From Solirubrobacteraceae bacterium (GTDB taxonomy: Bacteria > Actinomycetota > Thermoleophilia > Solirubrobacterales > Solirubrobacteraceae): 9,517 nucleotides of DNA. Positions 1-5,716 of the stretch are shown here, in pieces. The translations under genes were made by a program, and so were the position numbers. Each line of letters opens with the position of its first letter. Positions within the stretch are counted from its first letter, which is position 1. The stretch is taken from NCBI GenBank assembly GCA_025928415.1, contig JAICJK010000056.1, positions 1 through 9,517 on the forward strand. The letters run 5' to 3'. The notes under the pieces are model-generated. The model was not told where the DNA came from. It saw only the letters and a program-made list of their open reading frames with translations, and searched no databases.

Positions 1-664
1 CGGCGCGCCCGCGCTCGTCGCGCTGGGCGCCGCCGCCGGGCGGCGCGGGCCGCTGGCGGCGGGCCTGGCGCTCTCGGTGTCCAACAGCCTGCTGGCGGTC
101 GACATCGCGCGCAGCCCGATCGTGCCCGGCGCGAACGACAACCTCAGCGCGGTCGCCGCGATCGTCGGCCTCGCCGAGCGGCTGCGCGAGCGGCCCGTCG
201 CCGGGCTGCGCGTGCTGCTCGTCTCCTGCGGCGCGGAGGAGGTGCTCCAGGGCGGCATCCACGGCTTCACCGCCCGCCACCTGCGCCATCTGGACCCGCG
301 GCGCACGTGGGTGCTGAACCTCGACACGATCGGCTCGCCCGAGCTGATCCTCGTCGAGGGGGAGGGGCCGTTCGTCATGGAGGACTACCGCGAGCCCGGC
401 TTCCGCGACCGCGTGGCTCGCGCCGCCGCGCAGGTCGGGCCGCCGCTGCGCCGCGGCGTGCGCTCGCGCGCGTCCAGCGACGCGGTGATCCCCAGCCGCG
501 CCGGCTACCCGACGGCGATGCTCGCCTCGTGGGAGCCGCGCACCAAGACCCTGAGCAACTACCACCTCATGACCGACACCCCCGATCGGCTGCGCTACGA
601 CACCGTCGTGCACGCCGTCGGCGTCGCCGAGGCGCTGGCCCGCGACCTCGCCGCGACGGGCTGA
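1..664 (+). CDS. M28-family zinc aminopeptidase, 3' part (5' end outside window)
   Basis: This is the C-terminal part of a peptidase of the M28 (aminopeptidase Y/S-like) family, enzymes that use two zinc ions to remove N-terminal residues from peptides. The frame is open from base 2 to the TGA at 662-664, so the start lies upstream. Visible family motifs in order are GANDN (128-142, the metal-bridging Asp), GAEE (233-241, catalytic and zinc Glu), NLDT (317-328, a zinc Asp) and NYH followed by MTDTPDRL (557-589, the final zinc His). The usual H-x-D metal motif, normally about ten residues before GANDN, is absent there. Instead an Ala/Leu/Gly-rich hydrophobic stretch (about 11-110) precedes it, as if a membrane segment were inserted between the first two metal motifs; H-x-D would then lie upstream of the window. 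It ends 8 bp before the next gene, suggesting one operon. Family call is firm; substrate unknown. Confidence 0.87.
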   Translation, partial: GAPALVALGAAAGRRGPLAAGLALSVSNSLLAVDIARSPIVPGANDNLSAVAAIVGLAERLRERPVAGLRVLLVSCGAEEVLQGGIHGFTARHLRHLDPRRTWVLNLDTIGSPELILVEGEGPFVMEDYREPGFRDRVARAAAQVGPPLRRGVRSRASSDAVIPSRAGYPTAMLASWEPRTKTLSNYHLMTDTPDRLRYDTVVHAVGVAEALARDLAATG

Positions 665-672
665 GCGCGCCC

Positions 673-1983
673 GTGGCCCGGGCGCGCGGAGGCGTGTGGA
701 CGAACTGGACCGGCGACCAGCGCTGCGCGCCGAGCTCGGTCGTCCGTCCGGGCACCGAGGAGGAGCTCGTCGCCGCGGTGGGGCGGGCGGTGGCGGAGGG
801 CCGGACGGTCCGCGCGGTCGGGGCCGGGCACTCGTTCACCGACTGCGCGTGCACCGACGGGGTGATGATCGACCTCTCGCGCATGCAGCGGGTGCTGGCG
901 GTCGACCCCGGCCGCTGCCGGGTCACGGTCCAGGGCGGCGCCCGCCTGCACGCGCTCGGCCCGCAGCTCGCCGCCCACGGCCTTGCGCTGGAGAACCAGG
1001 GCGACGTCGACCGCCAGTCGATCGCGGGGGCGATCGCCACCGCCACGCACGGCACAGGGGCGCGGTTTCCCAACCTCGCCGCGCAGGCCGCCGGCCTGCG
1101 GCTGGTGACCGCGGCGGGCGAGGTGCTCGACCTCGACGAGGACGCCGACCGGGACGCCTACCTGGCCTCGCGCGTGTCGCTCGGCGCGCTCGGCGTGGTC
1201 TCCGCGGTCACCCTGCAGTGCGTGCCGGCCTACACGCTGCACCGCCGCGACGCGCCCGAGCCGCTCGGCGACGTGCTCGAGCGCCTCGACGAGCACGTCG
1301 ACGCCCACGAGCACTTCGAGTTCTTCGTCTTCCCCTACACGCGGACGGCGCTGACCCGGCGCACCCGGCGCAGCGCCGCCGAGCCCTCCCCGCCGCCGCG
1401 CTGGCGGCGCCTGCTGCAGGAGGAGGTCGTCGAGAACGCCGGCCTCGGGCTCGCGTGCCGCGCGGGCCGGCGGCTGCCCCGGCTCGTCCCCGCCCTCGAC
1501 CGCCTGATCGCCGCAGCGATGTCGTCCGCCGAGGTCGAGGACGTCTCGCACCGCGTCTACGCCACGCGGCGCGCCGTGCGCTTCACCGAGATGGAGTACG
1601 CCATCCCGCGCGCGCACGCGCGCGAGGCGATCGAGCGGGTGCTCGCGCTCGTGGAGCGCCGCCGCCTGCCGATCCTGTTCCCGCTCGAGGTGCGCTTCTC
1701 GGCCGCCGACGACGCGTTCCTCTCGACCGCCCACGCGCGCGAGAGCTGCTACGTGGCCGTCCATCAGTACCGCGGCATGGAGTTCGAGGCCTACTTCCGC
1801 GCGGTCGAGGCGATCATGGACGACTTCGGCGGGCGCCCGCACTGGGGCAAGCGCCACTACCAGCGCGCCGCGACGCTCCGCGAGCGCTACCCGCGGTGGG
1901 ACGCCTTCCAGGCCGTCCGCGCCCGGCTGGATCCCGGCGGGACGTTCGCGAACGACTACACCCGCAGGACGCTGGGCGCCTGA
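673..1983 (+). CDS. FAD-dependent sugar-lactone oxidase/dehydrogenase (L-gulono-1,4-lactone dehydrogenase / D-arabinono-1,4-lactone oxidase family)
   Basis: A 436-residue flavoprotein of the aldonolactone oxidoreductase family, which oxidises sugar-1,4-lactones such as L-gulono- or D-arabinono-lactone. It is close in length and motif order to mycobacterial Rv1771-type L-gulonolactone dehydrogenase as I recall that sequence. The N-terminal FAD-binding half shows VGAGHSFTD (about 49-57); His53 occupies the position that covalently binds FAD in many relatives. ENQGDVD and ATHGTG follow. The C-terminal catalytic half contains FTEMEYAIP, the HWGKRH signature (390-395) and NDYTRR near the end. I chose GTG at 673, 8 bp after the peptidase stop, because it gives the expected short leader before VWTNW. 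It has no clear Shine-Dalgarno sequence, so translational coupling is likely. GTG at 694 is a weaker alternative. The electron acceptor (oxygen or a dehydrogenase partner) cannot be read from the sequence, and no vitamin C-type pathway genes are adjacent. Confidence 0.9.
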   Translation: MARARGGVWTNWTGDQRCAPSSVVRPGTEEELVAAVGRAVAEGRTVRAVGAGHSFTDCACTDGVMIDLSRMQRVLAVDPGRCRVTVQGGARLHALGPQLAAHGLALENQGDVDRQSIAGAIATATHGTGARFPNLAAQAAGLRLVTAAGEVLDLDEDADRDAYLASRVSLGALGVVSAVTLQCVPAYTLHRRDAPEPLGDVLERLDEHVDAHEHFEFFVFPYTRTALTRRTRRSAAEPSPPPRWRRLLQEEVVENAGLGLACRAGRRLPRLVPALDRLIAAAMSSAEVEDVSHRVYATRRAVRFTEMEYAIPRAHAREAIERVLALVERRRLPILFPLEVRFSAADDAFLSTAHARESCYVAVHQYRGMEFEAYFRAVEAIMDDFGGRPHWGKRHYQRAATLRERYPRWDAFQAVRARLDPGGTFANDYTRRTLGA

Positions 1984-2060
1984 CGCCCGCCTCGCCGCCA
2001 CCCGCGCCGACCGGCGGCCCGCCCTTGGTCGCCGATCGCCGACGTGCGAGATTGGGGCCG

Positions 2061-3029
2061 ATGGCCGCGCGCGTCGCCTCCATGCCGCTCTTCTGGCGGG
2101 TCTTCGCCACGAACGCCGTCGTGCTCGCGCTCGCCACCGCGATCCTGATCCTGGCGCCGGTGACCGTGTCGGTGCCGGTCGCCCTGACCGAGCTGCTCGT
2201 CCTGCTCGCCGGCCTGGCCGCGATGCTCGGCCTCTCGCTGGTGCTGCTGCGGCCGGCGTTCAGGCCGCTCTCGACGGTCACCGCGACGATGCGCCGCCTG
2301 GACCCGCTGCGGCCCGGCCAGCGGGTGCCGGTGGTGGGCGAGCCGGACGTCGCCGCGCTGGCCCAGGCGTTCAACGACATGCTCGAGCGCCTCGAGCACG
2401 AGCGGCGCGAGAGCGCGCGCCAGGCGCTCACCGTGCAGGAGGGCGAGCGCGCCCGCATCGCCCGCGAGCTGCACGACGAGGTCGGGCAGGTGTTCACCGC
2501 GATCATGCTCCAGATCGAGGGCATCGCCGGCGACGCCCCGGCCGAGCTGGCCGACGAGCTCGACGAGCTGCGCGAGACGGCGCGGACGGGCGCCACCGAC
2601 GTGCGCCGCATCGCCGCGCGGCTGCGGCCGGAGGCGCTGGAGGACCTCGGCCTGCGCAGCGCGCTGTCCGCGCTGGCGACCGCGTTCGGCGAGCAGACCC
2701 GGATCCCGACCGACCGCGCCTTCGAGCCGCTGGAGGAGCTCGACCACGAGCAGGAGCTCGTGCTCTATCGCGTGGCCCAGGAGGCGCTGACCAACGTCGC
2801 GCGCCACGCCCGCGCCGGGCACGTCGAGGTGTCGCTGCGCCGCGGCGAGGGGGCCGTCGTCCTGCGCGTCCGCGACGACGGGCGCGGGCTGCCCCCGGGC
2901 GCGATGGCCTCCTCCAGCGGCATCCGCGGCATGCGCGAGCGCGCGATGCTGATCGGCGCAGACCTGGAGATCGGGGACGCGGACGGCGGCGGCACCGAGG
3001 TCGTCCTGCGCGTGCCGGTGGCGCCATGA
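2061..3029 (+). CDS. NarL-partner (HisKA_3) membrane sensor histidine kinase
   Basis: A 322-residue sensor kinase that should autophosphorylate on histidine and pass the phosphate to the regulator encoded immediately downstream. Two hydrophobic helices (about 14-36 and 42-63) are separated by only about five residues, so there is essentially no extracytoplasmic sensor domain. A HAMP linker follows (about 64-117). The HisKA_3 dimerisation helix contains RELHDEVGQ with the phospho-acceptor at His138. The ATPase domain has an N box (QEALTNVARHA, Glu241 and Asn245), DDGRGLP (Asp272/Asp273) and a GIRGMRERA glycine loop. The start at 2061 leaves a complete first membrane helix; Met8 is an alternative. 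A 77-bp gap separates it from the lactone oxidase, so it may have its own promoter, though none is clear. Its TGA overlaps the regulator's ATG (ATGA), a strong sign of a coupled kinase-regulator pair. The signal is unknown; membrane state or a partner protein is an inference. Confidence 0.93.
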   Translation: MAARVASMPLFWRVFATNAVVLALATAILILAPVTVSVPVALTELLVLLAGLAAMLGLSLVLLRPAFRPLSTVTATMRRLDPLRPGQRVPVVGEPDVAALAQAFNDMLERLEHERRESARQALTVQEGERARIARELHDEVGQVFTAIMLQIEGIAGDAPAELADELDELRETARTGATDVRRIAARLRPEALEDLGLRSALSALATAFGEQTRIPTDRAFEPLEELDHEQELVLYRVAQEALTNVARHARAGHVEVSLRRGEGAVVLRVRDDGRGLPPGAMASSSGIRGMRERAMLIGADLEIGDADGGGTEVVLRVPVAP

Positions 3030-3685
3030 CCGTCCCGCTGAAGACCCGCATCCTGGTCGCCGACGACCATCCGATCGTGCTCGACGGGCTGCGTCGCGTG
3101 CTCGACGCCCAGCCCGACCTCGCCGTCGTCGCCGAGGCCCGTGACGGGGCGGAGGCCGTCGAGCGCGCCGCCGGCGAGGAGGTCGACCTGGCGATCCTCG
3201 ACGTGTCGATGCCGCGCATGACCGGGCTGCAGGCCGCGCGGGAGATCCTGCGGCGCCGGCCGGGCATGCGCGTGCTGATGCTGTCGATGCACGAGAACGA
3301 GGAGTACCTGTTCGACGCCCTCGCGGCCGGCGCGGCCGGCTACGTGCTCAAGACGTCGGTCGACCGGGACCTCGTGGAGGCGTGCCGCGCGGTGATGCGC
3401 GGCGAGCCGTTCCTGTACCCGAGCGCCGTGCGGGCCATCGTCCGCGACCACCTCGACCGCGCGCGCCGCGGCGAGGCCGTGCGCACCGACCCGCTCACGC
3501 CGCGCGAGCAGGAGGTCGTCAAGCTGATCGCCGAGGCGCACTCCAACGACGAGATCGCCGAGCTGCTGGTGATCAGCAAGAAGACCGTCGAGCGCCACCG
3601 CGCGAACATCCTCGAGAAGCTCGGGATGCACGACCGCGTGCAGCTCACGCGCTACGCGATCCGCCGCGGGCTCGTCGAGCCCTGA
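3026..3685 (+). CDS. NarL/FixJ-family response regulator, LuxR-type DNA-binding domain
   Basis: A 219-residue response regulator, the expected cytoplasmic partner of the overlapping kinase. The receiver domain (about 8-125) has the acidic pair Asp13/Asp14 in VADDHP, phospho-acceptor Asp59 in ILDVSMP, the switch residue Ser87 and the conserved Lys109 in YVLKT. The output domain (about 155-217) is a standard LuxR-type helix-turn-helix beginning LTPREQEVVKLIAEAHSNDEIA; its recognition helix region reads ISKKTVERHRANILEKLG. All landmark residues are present, so it should be phosphorylated and bind DNA as a dimer. The ATG is embedded in the kinase stop codon and needs no independent ribosome-binding site. 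Its target genes cannot be told from the window; autoregulation or control of neighbours is possible but not shown. Confidence 0.95.
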   Translation: MTVPLKTRILVADDHPIVLDGLRRVLDAQPDLAVVAEARDGAEAVERAAGEEVDLAILDVSMPRMTGLQAAREILRRRPGMRVLMLSMHENEEYLFDALAAGAAGYVLKTSVDRDLVEACRAVMRGEPFLYPSAVRAIVRDHLDRARRGEAVRTDPLTPREQEVVKLIAEAHSNDEIAELLVISKKTVERHRANILEKLGMHDRVQLTRYAIRRGLVEP

Positions 3686-3687
3686 GC

Positions 3688-3721
3688 TCCCGGCGGCGTC
3701 GTCCCGGCGGCGCGCCGCGGG
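3688..3721 (+). terminator. GC-rich direct repeat and hairpin after the response regulator (weak terminator candidate)
   Basis: An 11-base sequence, TCCCGGCGGCG, occurs twice (3688-3698 and 3702-3712). The second copy opens an imperfect inverted repeat at 3703-3721 (CCC-GGCGGC against GCCGC-GGG, about eight pairs with one bulge). It lies just after the regulator stop and before the 3837 start. No T-run follows, so it does not meet the intrinsic-terminator rule, and GC-rich sequence makes such pairings common by chance. The rest of 3722-3826 holds nothing else I can name. Confidence 0.25.
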
Positions 3722-3826
3722 CGGAGATGGGGCCGAGGCTGCATGGCCGTGGGCTCGCGCAGCGCCGACCATCCCAGGTGTGGCGCCGTGCGCTCCCCCG
3801 CGCGGCGTCACTGCGTTGCCGACCCC

Positions 3827-3834
3827 AAGGAGGA
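3827..3834 (+). promoter_or_regulatory. Strong ribosome-binding site with short spacing
   Basis: AAGGAGGA is a near-perfect anti-16S complement and fixes the start of the next gene at the ATG at 3837. The gap from the last G of GGAGG to the ATG is only 3 bases, shorter than the usual 5-9, which may lower initiation. No better in-frame start lies just downstream. Confidence 0.8.
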
Positions 3835-3836
3835 TC

Positions 3837-4325
3837 ATGTCGACCGTCGTCCGCCGGCCCTGCCTCATCACCCGCGAGGGTCACCTCCGGCTGCAGGACG
3901 AGCTCAACCGGCTCGTGACCACCGAGCGCCGCGCGCTGGCCGAGGCCCTGCGCGAGGCCAGGGAGGACGGCACGGAGCCGGAGAACTCCAGCGTCGCGGT
4001 GGCGCTGGACCAGCTCGGCGCGCTCGAGTGCCGCATCGGCGAGCTCGAGGCGATCCTGTCGGTCGCCCGGATCGCCGACCCGCCGCCCGACGGCGTGGCC
4101 GGCATCGGCCGGCGCGTGCAGATCCGCATGGCCGGCGGCGCGGAGCCGAGGGACTACCACCTGGTCGGGGCGCTCGAGTGCGACCCCGAGCGCAGCCGCA
4201 TCTCCGTCGAGTCGCCCGTCGGCGAGGCGCTGGTCGGCCGGCGCGCCGGCGACGTCGTGGAGGTCGACACGCCCGGCGGGCTGCGGACCGTCGAGATCGT
4301 CGGGGTCGGCGAGGCGGAGGCGTAG
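3837..4325 (+). CDS. GreA/GreB-family transcription factor with altered coiled-coil tip
   Basis: A 162-residue protein with the two-domain layout of GreA, the factor that enters the RNA polymerase secondary channel and stimulates cleavage of backtracked RNA. The N-terminal coiled coil starts at LITREGHLRLQDEL (10-23) and runs to about residue 78. The C-terminal FKBP-like domain (about 88-158) has RISVESPVGEALVGRRAGD and VDTPGGLRTVEIV, matching the family. At the coiled-coil tip, where E. coli GreA has HGDLKENAEY, this protein reads DGTEPENSSV: the catalytic Asp41 aligns with Thr46, while Glu44 aligns with Glu49. The basic-patch Arg52 of GreA aligns with Leu57. It may therefore be a weak cleavage factor or a Gfh/Rnk-like polymerase binder that competes for the channel; that is inference. 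A 4-bp gap to the next ORF suggests co-transcription. Housekeeping GreA is probably encoded elsewhere. Confidence 0.85.
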   Translation: MSTVVRRPCLITREGHLRLQDELNRLVTTERRALAEALREAREDGTEPENSSVAVALDQLGALECRIGELEAILSVARIADPPPDGVAGIGRRVQIRMAGGAEPRDYHLVGALECDPERSRISVESPVGEALVGRRAGDVVEVDTPGGLRTVEIVGVGEAEA

Positions 4326-4329
4326 CGCG

Positions 4330-4734
4330 ATGGCCGGCCGCTCAGGCGCGCGGGCGCAGGCCCCGGAGCGCGACGCCGTGAACGACCTCTACGACCACGG
4401 CTGCGACCTGGTCGAGGCGGCGCGGGCGCTGCGGCGCGACGTGCACGGGCCGGGGGCCGCGCGAGCGGCCCCCGCCGTGCTCGGTTGCGTGGAGACCGCG
4501 CTGTACGACCTCCGGGACACCGCCGCGGCGCTGAACCTGGCCAGCGCCGCCGCCGGCCACGGCGAGCACGGCCCGGCGCCCGCCACGGGCCGGCAGGCGC
4601 GCATGCGCAAGGGCTTCGCCAACCTCGAGGTCGCCCTGCACGACGCCGCCGACGCGGCGGCCGCCGCGCGCTCGCTGGCGGCGCGGGGCCTGAGCGCCGC
4701 CCGGGGCAGGCGCGCCCGCCGGGGCGACGGGTGA
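4330..4734 (+). CDS. Uncharacterised alanine-rich helical protein
   Basis: A 134-residue protein I do not recognise. It starts 4 bp after the GreA-like stop, so it is probably co-transcribed and coupled. There is no signal peptide or membrane segment. After a polar N-terminus it looks like a bundle of amphipathic helices: about 15-37 (DAVNDLYDHGCDLVEAARAL), about 43-75 (VLGCVETALYDLRDTAAALN) and about 91-125 (FANLEVALHDAADAAAAARSL), joined by a Gly/His/Pro-rich linker around 76-88. The tail is strongly basic (SAARGRRARRGDG), which could bind nucleic acid or an acidic surface. Two cysteines (about 25 and 56) sit in the first two helices. Codon bias matches the neighbours, supporting real coding. 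It could be a partner of the GreA-like factor or of the downstream regulator, but only position suggests this. Confidence 0.7.
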   Translation: MAGRSGARAQAPERDAVNDLYDHGCDLVEAARALRRDVHGPGAARAAPAVLGCVETALYDLRDTAAALNLASAAAGHGEHGPAPATGRQARMRKGFANLEVALHDAADAAAAARSLAARGLSAARGRRARRGDG

Positions 4735-4745
4735 GCCCGGCCCGG

Positions 4746-4765
4746 GATGGGGCATGCACCCCATC
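4746..4765 (+). repeat. Perfect 7-bp inverted repeat upstream of the orphan response regulator
   Basis: GATGGGG and CCCCATC form exact arms around a 6-bp centre, CATGCA. The element lies 11 bp after the stop of the helical protein and 34 bp before the GTG of the response regulator. As DNA it resembles a dimer-binding operator; as RNA it would fold into a 7-bp hairpin with a 6-nt loop. No T-run follows, so it is not a standard terminator. Confidence 0.5.
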
Positions 4766-4783
4766 GCGCGGCCAGGGCCCCGC

Positions 4784-4789
4784 GGGGAG
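4784..4789 (+). promoter_or_regulatory. Ribosome-binding site deciding the GTG start at 4800
   Basis: GGGGAG lies 10 bases before the GTG at 4800. It supports that codon, which begins the receiver-domain sequence MIRIAVLDDHP, over longer upstream in-frame alternatives that would overlap the previous gene. Confidence 0.55.
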
Positions 4790-4799
4790 CATCCCTCGC

Positions 4800-5441
4800 G
4801 TGATCCGCATCGCCGTCCTCGACGACCATCCGGCGGTGCTCGCCGGGCTCAACCGCCTCGTCGAGCACGCACCCGACCTGCTGCCGGTCGCCTTCGAGCA
4901 GACCCAGGAGGACCTGCAGCGCGCCCTGGACGCCTGCGCGGCCGACGTGGTGATCGTCGACTACGACCTGGCCCGCGGCGACGGGCTCGCCGTCTGCCAG
5001 CGGCTGAAGGCCCGGACCCGGCCCCTGGGCGTCGTCGTCTACTCCGCCTACGCCGGCCCGGCGCTCGCCGTCGCCGCCCGCGTGGCGGGCGCCGACGCGC
5101 TGGTCGACAAGAGCCGGCCGGTCAGCGAGCTGATGGAGGCGGTGCGCCACGTCGCCGGCGGCGGCACCGCGCTTCCGCAGGTCGACGCCGACGTCCGGCA
5201 GGCCGCGATGGCCCGGCTCGAGCAGGACGACGTGGCGGTCGCCGCGATGCTCATCGCCGGGACGTCGCACCAGGGGATCGCCGAGATCCTCGGGCTCGAG
5301 CGCCGGGACGTCGCCGGCCGCGCGCGCCGGATCGTGGCCCGCGTGCGCCCCAACGGCCCGCGCCACGAGCACCGCGCGCACGGCGCCGGTCCGGTCGCCC
5401 CGTCCCCGTCCCCGTCCACGTCGGCGGCGAGCCCGGCATGA
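4800..5441 (+). CDS. Orphan response regulator with degenerate C-terminal HTH
   Basis: A 213-residue protein with a full NarL-like receiver domain (about 1-120): acidic pair Asp8/Asp9 in VLDDHP, phospho-acceptor Asp54 in VIVDYD, Ser82 at the switch position and Lys104 in LVDKS. The output region (about 140-185) keeps the length of a LuxR-type HTH but lacks the usual LTPRE opening; it reads LEQDDVAVAAMLIAGTSHQGIAEILGL in two parts and its recognition helix is RRDVAGRARRIVARV. A disordered His/Pro/Ser tail follows, encoded in part by a CCCCGT triplet repeat. No histidine kinase is adjacent, so it is an orphan. Its TGA overlaps the ATG of the small membrane protein (ATGA). It may still bind DNA, or the C-terminal domain may mainly make protein contacts; this cannot be decided from sequence. 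Confidence 0.87.
   Translation: MIRIAVLDDHPAVLAGLNRLVEHAPDLLPVAFEQTQEDLQRALDACAADVVIVDYDLARGDGLAVCQRLKARTRPLGVVVYSAYAGPALAVAARVAGADALVDKSRPVSELMEAVRHVAGGGTALPQVDADVRQAAMARLEQDDVAVAAMLIAGTSHQGIAEILGLERRDVAGRARRIVARVRPNGPRHEHRAHGAGPVAPSPSPSTSAASPA
5398..5415 (+). repeat. Hexanucleotide tandem repeat CCCCGT x3 within the regulator gene
   Basis: Three exact copies of CCCCGT lie in the 3' end of the orphan regulator gene and encode alternating Pro-Ser. The unit is a multiple of three, so slippage would change the tail length without breaking the frame. Confidence 0.6.
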
Positions 5442-5713
5442 GCGTCTTCGTCTGGTCGATGGTGGGGATCGCGCTGTGGCACTTCGCGATCTTCGTGCCG
5501 GACCGGTTCGCCGGCGGCATCGTCGGCGCGTTCCTCGCGGCGTGGCTCGGCGGCGTGGTCTCCGGGTTCGCCTTCGAGGGCTTCCAGCTCCCCATCGACA
5601 ACCCGCCGGGCATGCGCCACGCGCTGTACGCCGTGCCCGGCGCGCTGGCCGGCCTGGCCGCCTGCTACGCGGCGGGCGCCCGGGCGATGGTGCGCCCGGG
5701 CGAGCGCGCCTGA
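5438..5713 (+). CDS. Small three-helix membrane protein
   Basis: A 91-residue hydrophobic protein whose ATG overlaps the stop of the orphan regulator, so it is almost certainly translated with it. Three membrane segments can be seen: about 3-20 (contains GIALWHFAIF), about 25-47 (GGIVGAFLAAWLGGVVSG) and about 60-80 (YAVPGALAGLAACYAAG). The first two are joined by a short VPDRF turn and the second and third by a polar loop with PIDNPPGMRH. The Gly-rich second helix loosely resembles GlsB/YeaQ-type transglycosylase-associated small membrane proteins, but I would not assign that family. There is no catalytic motif. The coupling suggests it signals to, anchors or is controlled by the regulator; that is inference. 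The stop lies 3 bp from the convergent mscL stop. Confidence 0.8.
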   Translation: MSVFVWSMVGIALWHFAIFVPDRFAGGIVGAFLAAWLGGVVSGFAFEGFQLPIDNPPGMRHALYAVPGALAGLAACYAAGARAMVRPGERA

Positions 5714-5716
5714 CCG

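Noticed and set aside
694..696. GTG at 694 as the start of the lactone oxidase, next to GGAGG at 688-692
   Set aside because: The GGAGG lies only 1 base before this codon, too close for initiation, and the start at 673 fits coupling to the upstream gene. It remains a minor alternative.
595..2001. Long open frame on the minus strand opposite the lactone oxidase
   Set aside because: Its protein is a low-complexity Arg/Gly/Ala/His mixture with no family motifs; the plus strand gives a clear enzyme. Long antisense frames are expected in very GC-rich DNA.
2049..2068. Shared GGGGCCGA motif upstream of the kinase (2054), the GreA-like gene (3729) and the permease (6508)
   Set aside because: An 8-mer with seven G/C bases is expected a few times by chance in a window of this composition, and its distance to the start codons is not constant.
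3703..3721. Intrinsic terminator after the response regulator
   Set aside because: There is a hairpin but no T-run, so it is listed only as a weak candidate.
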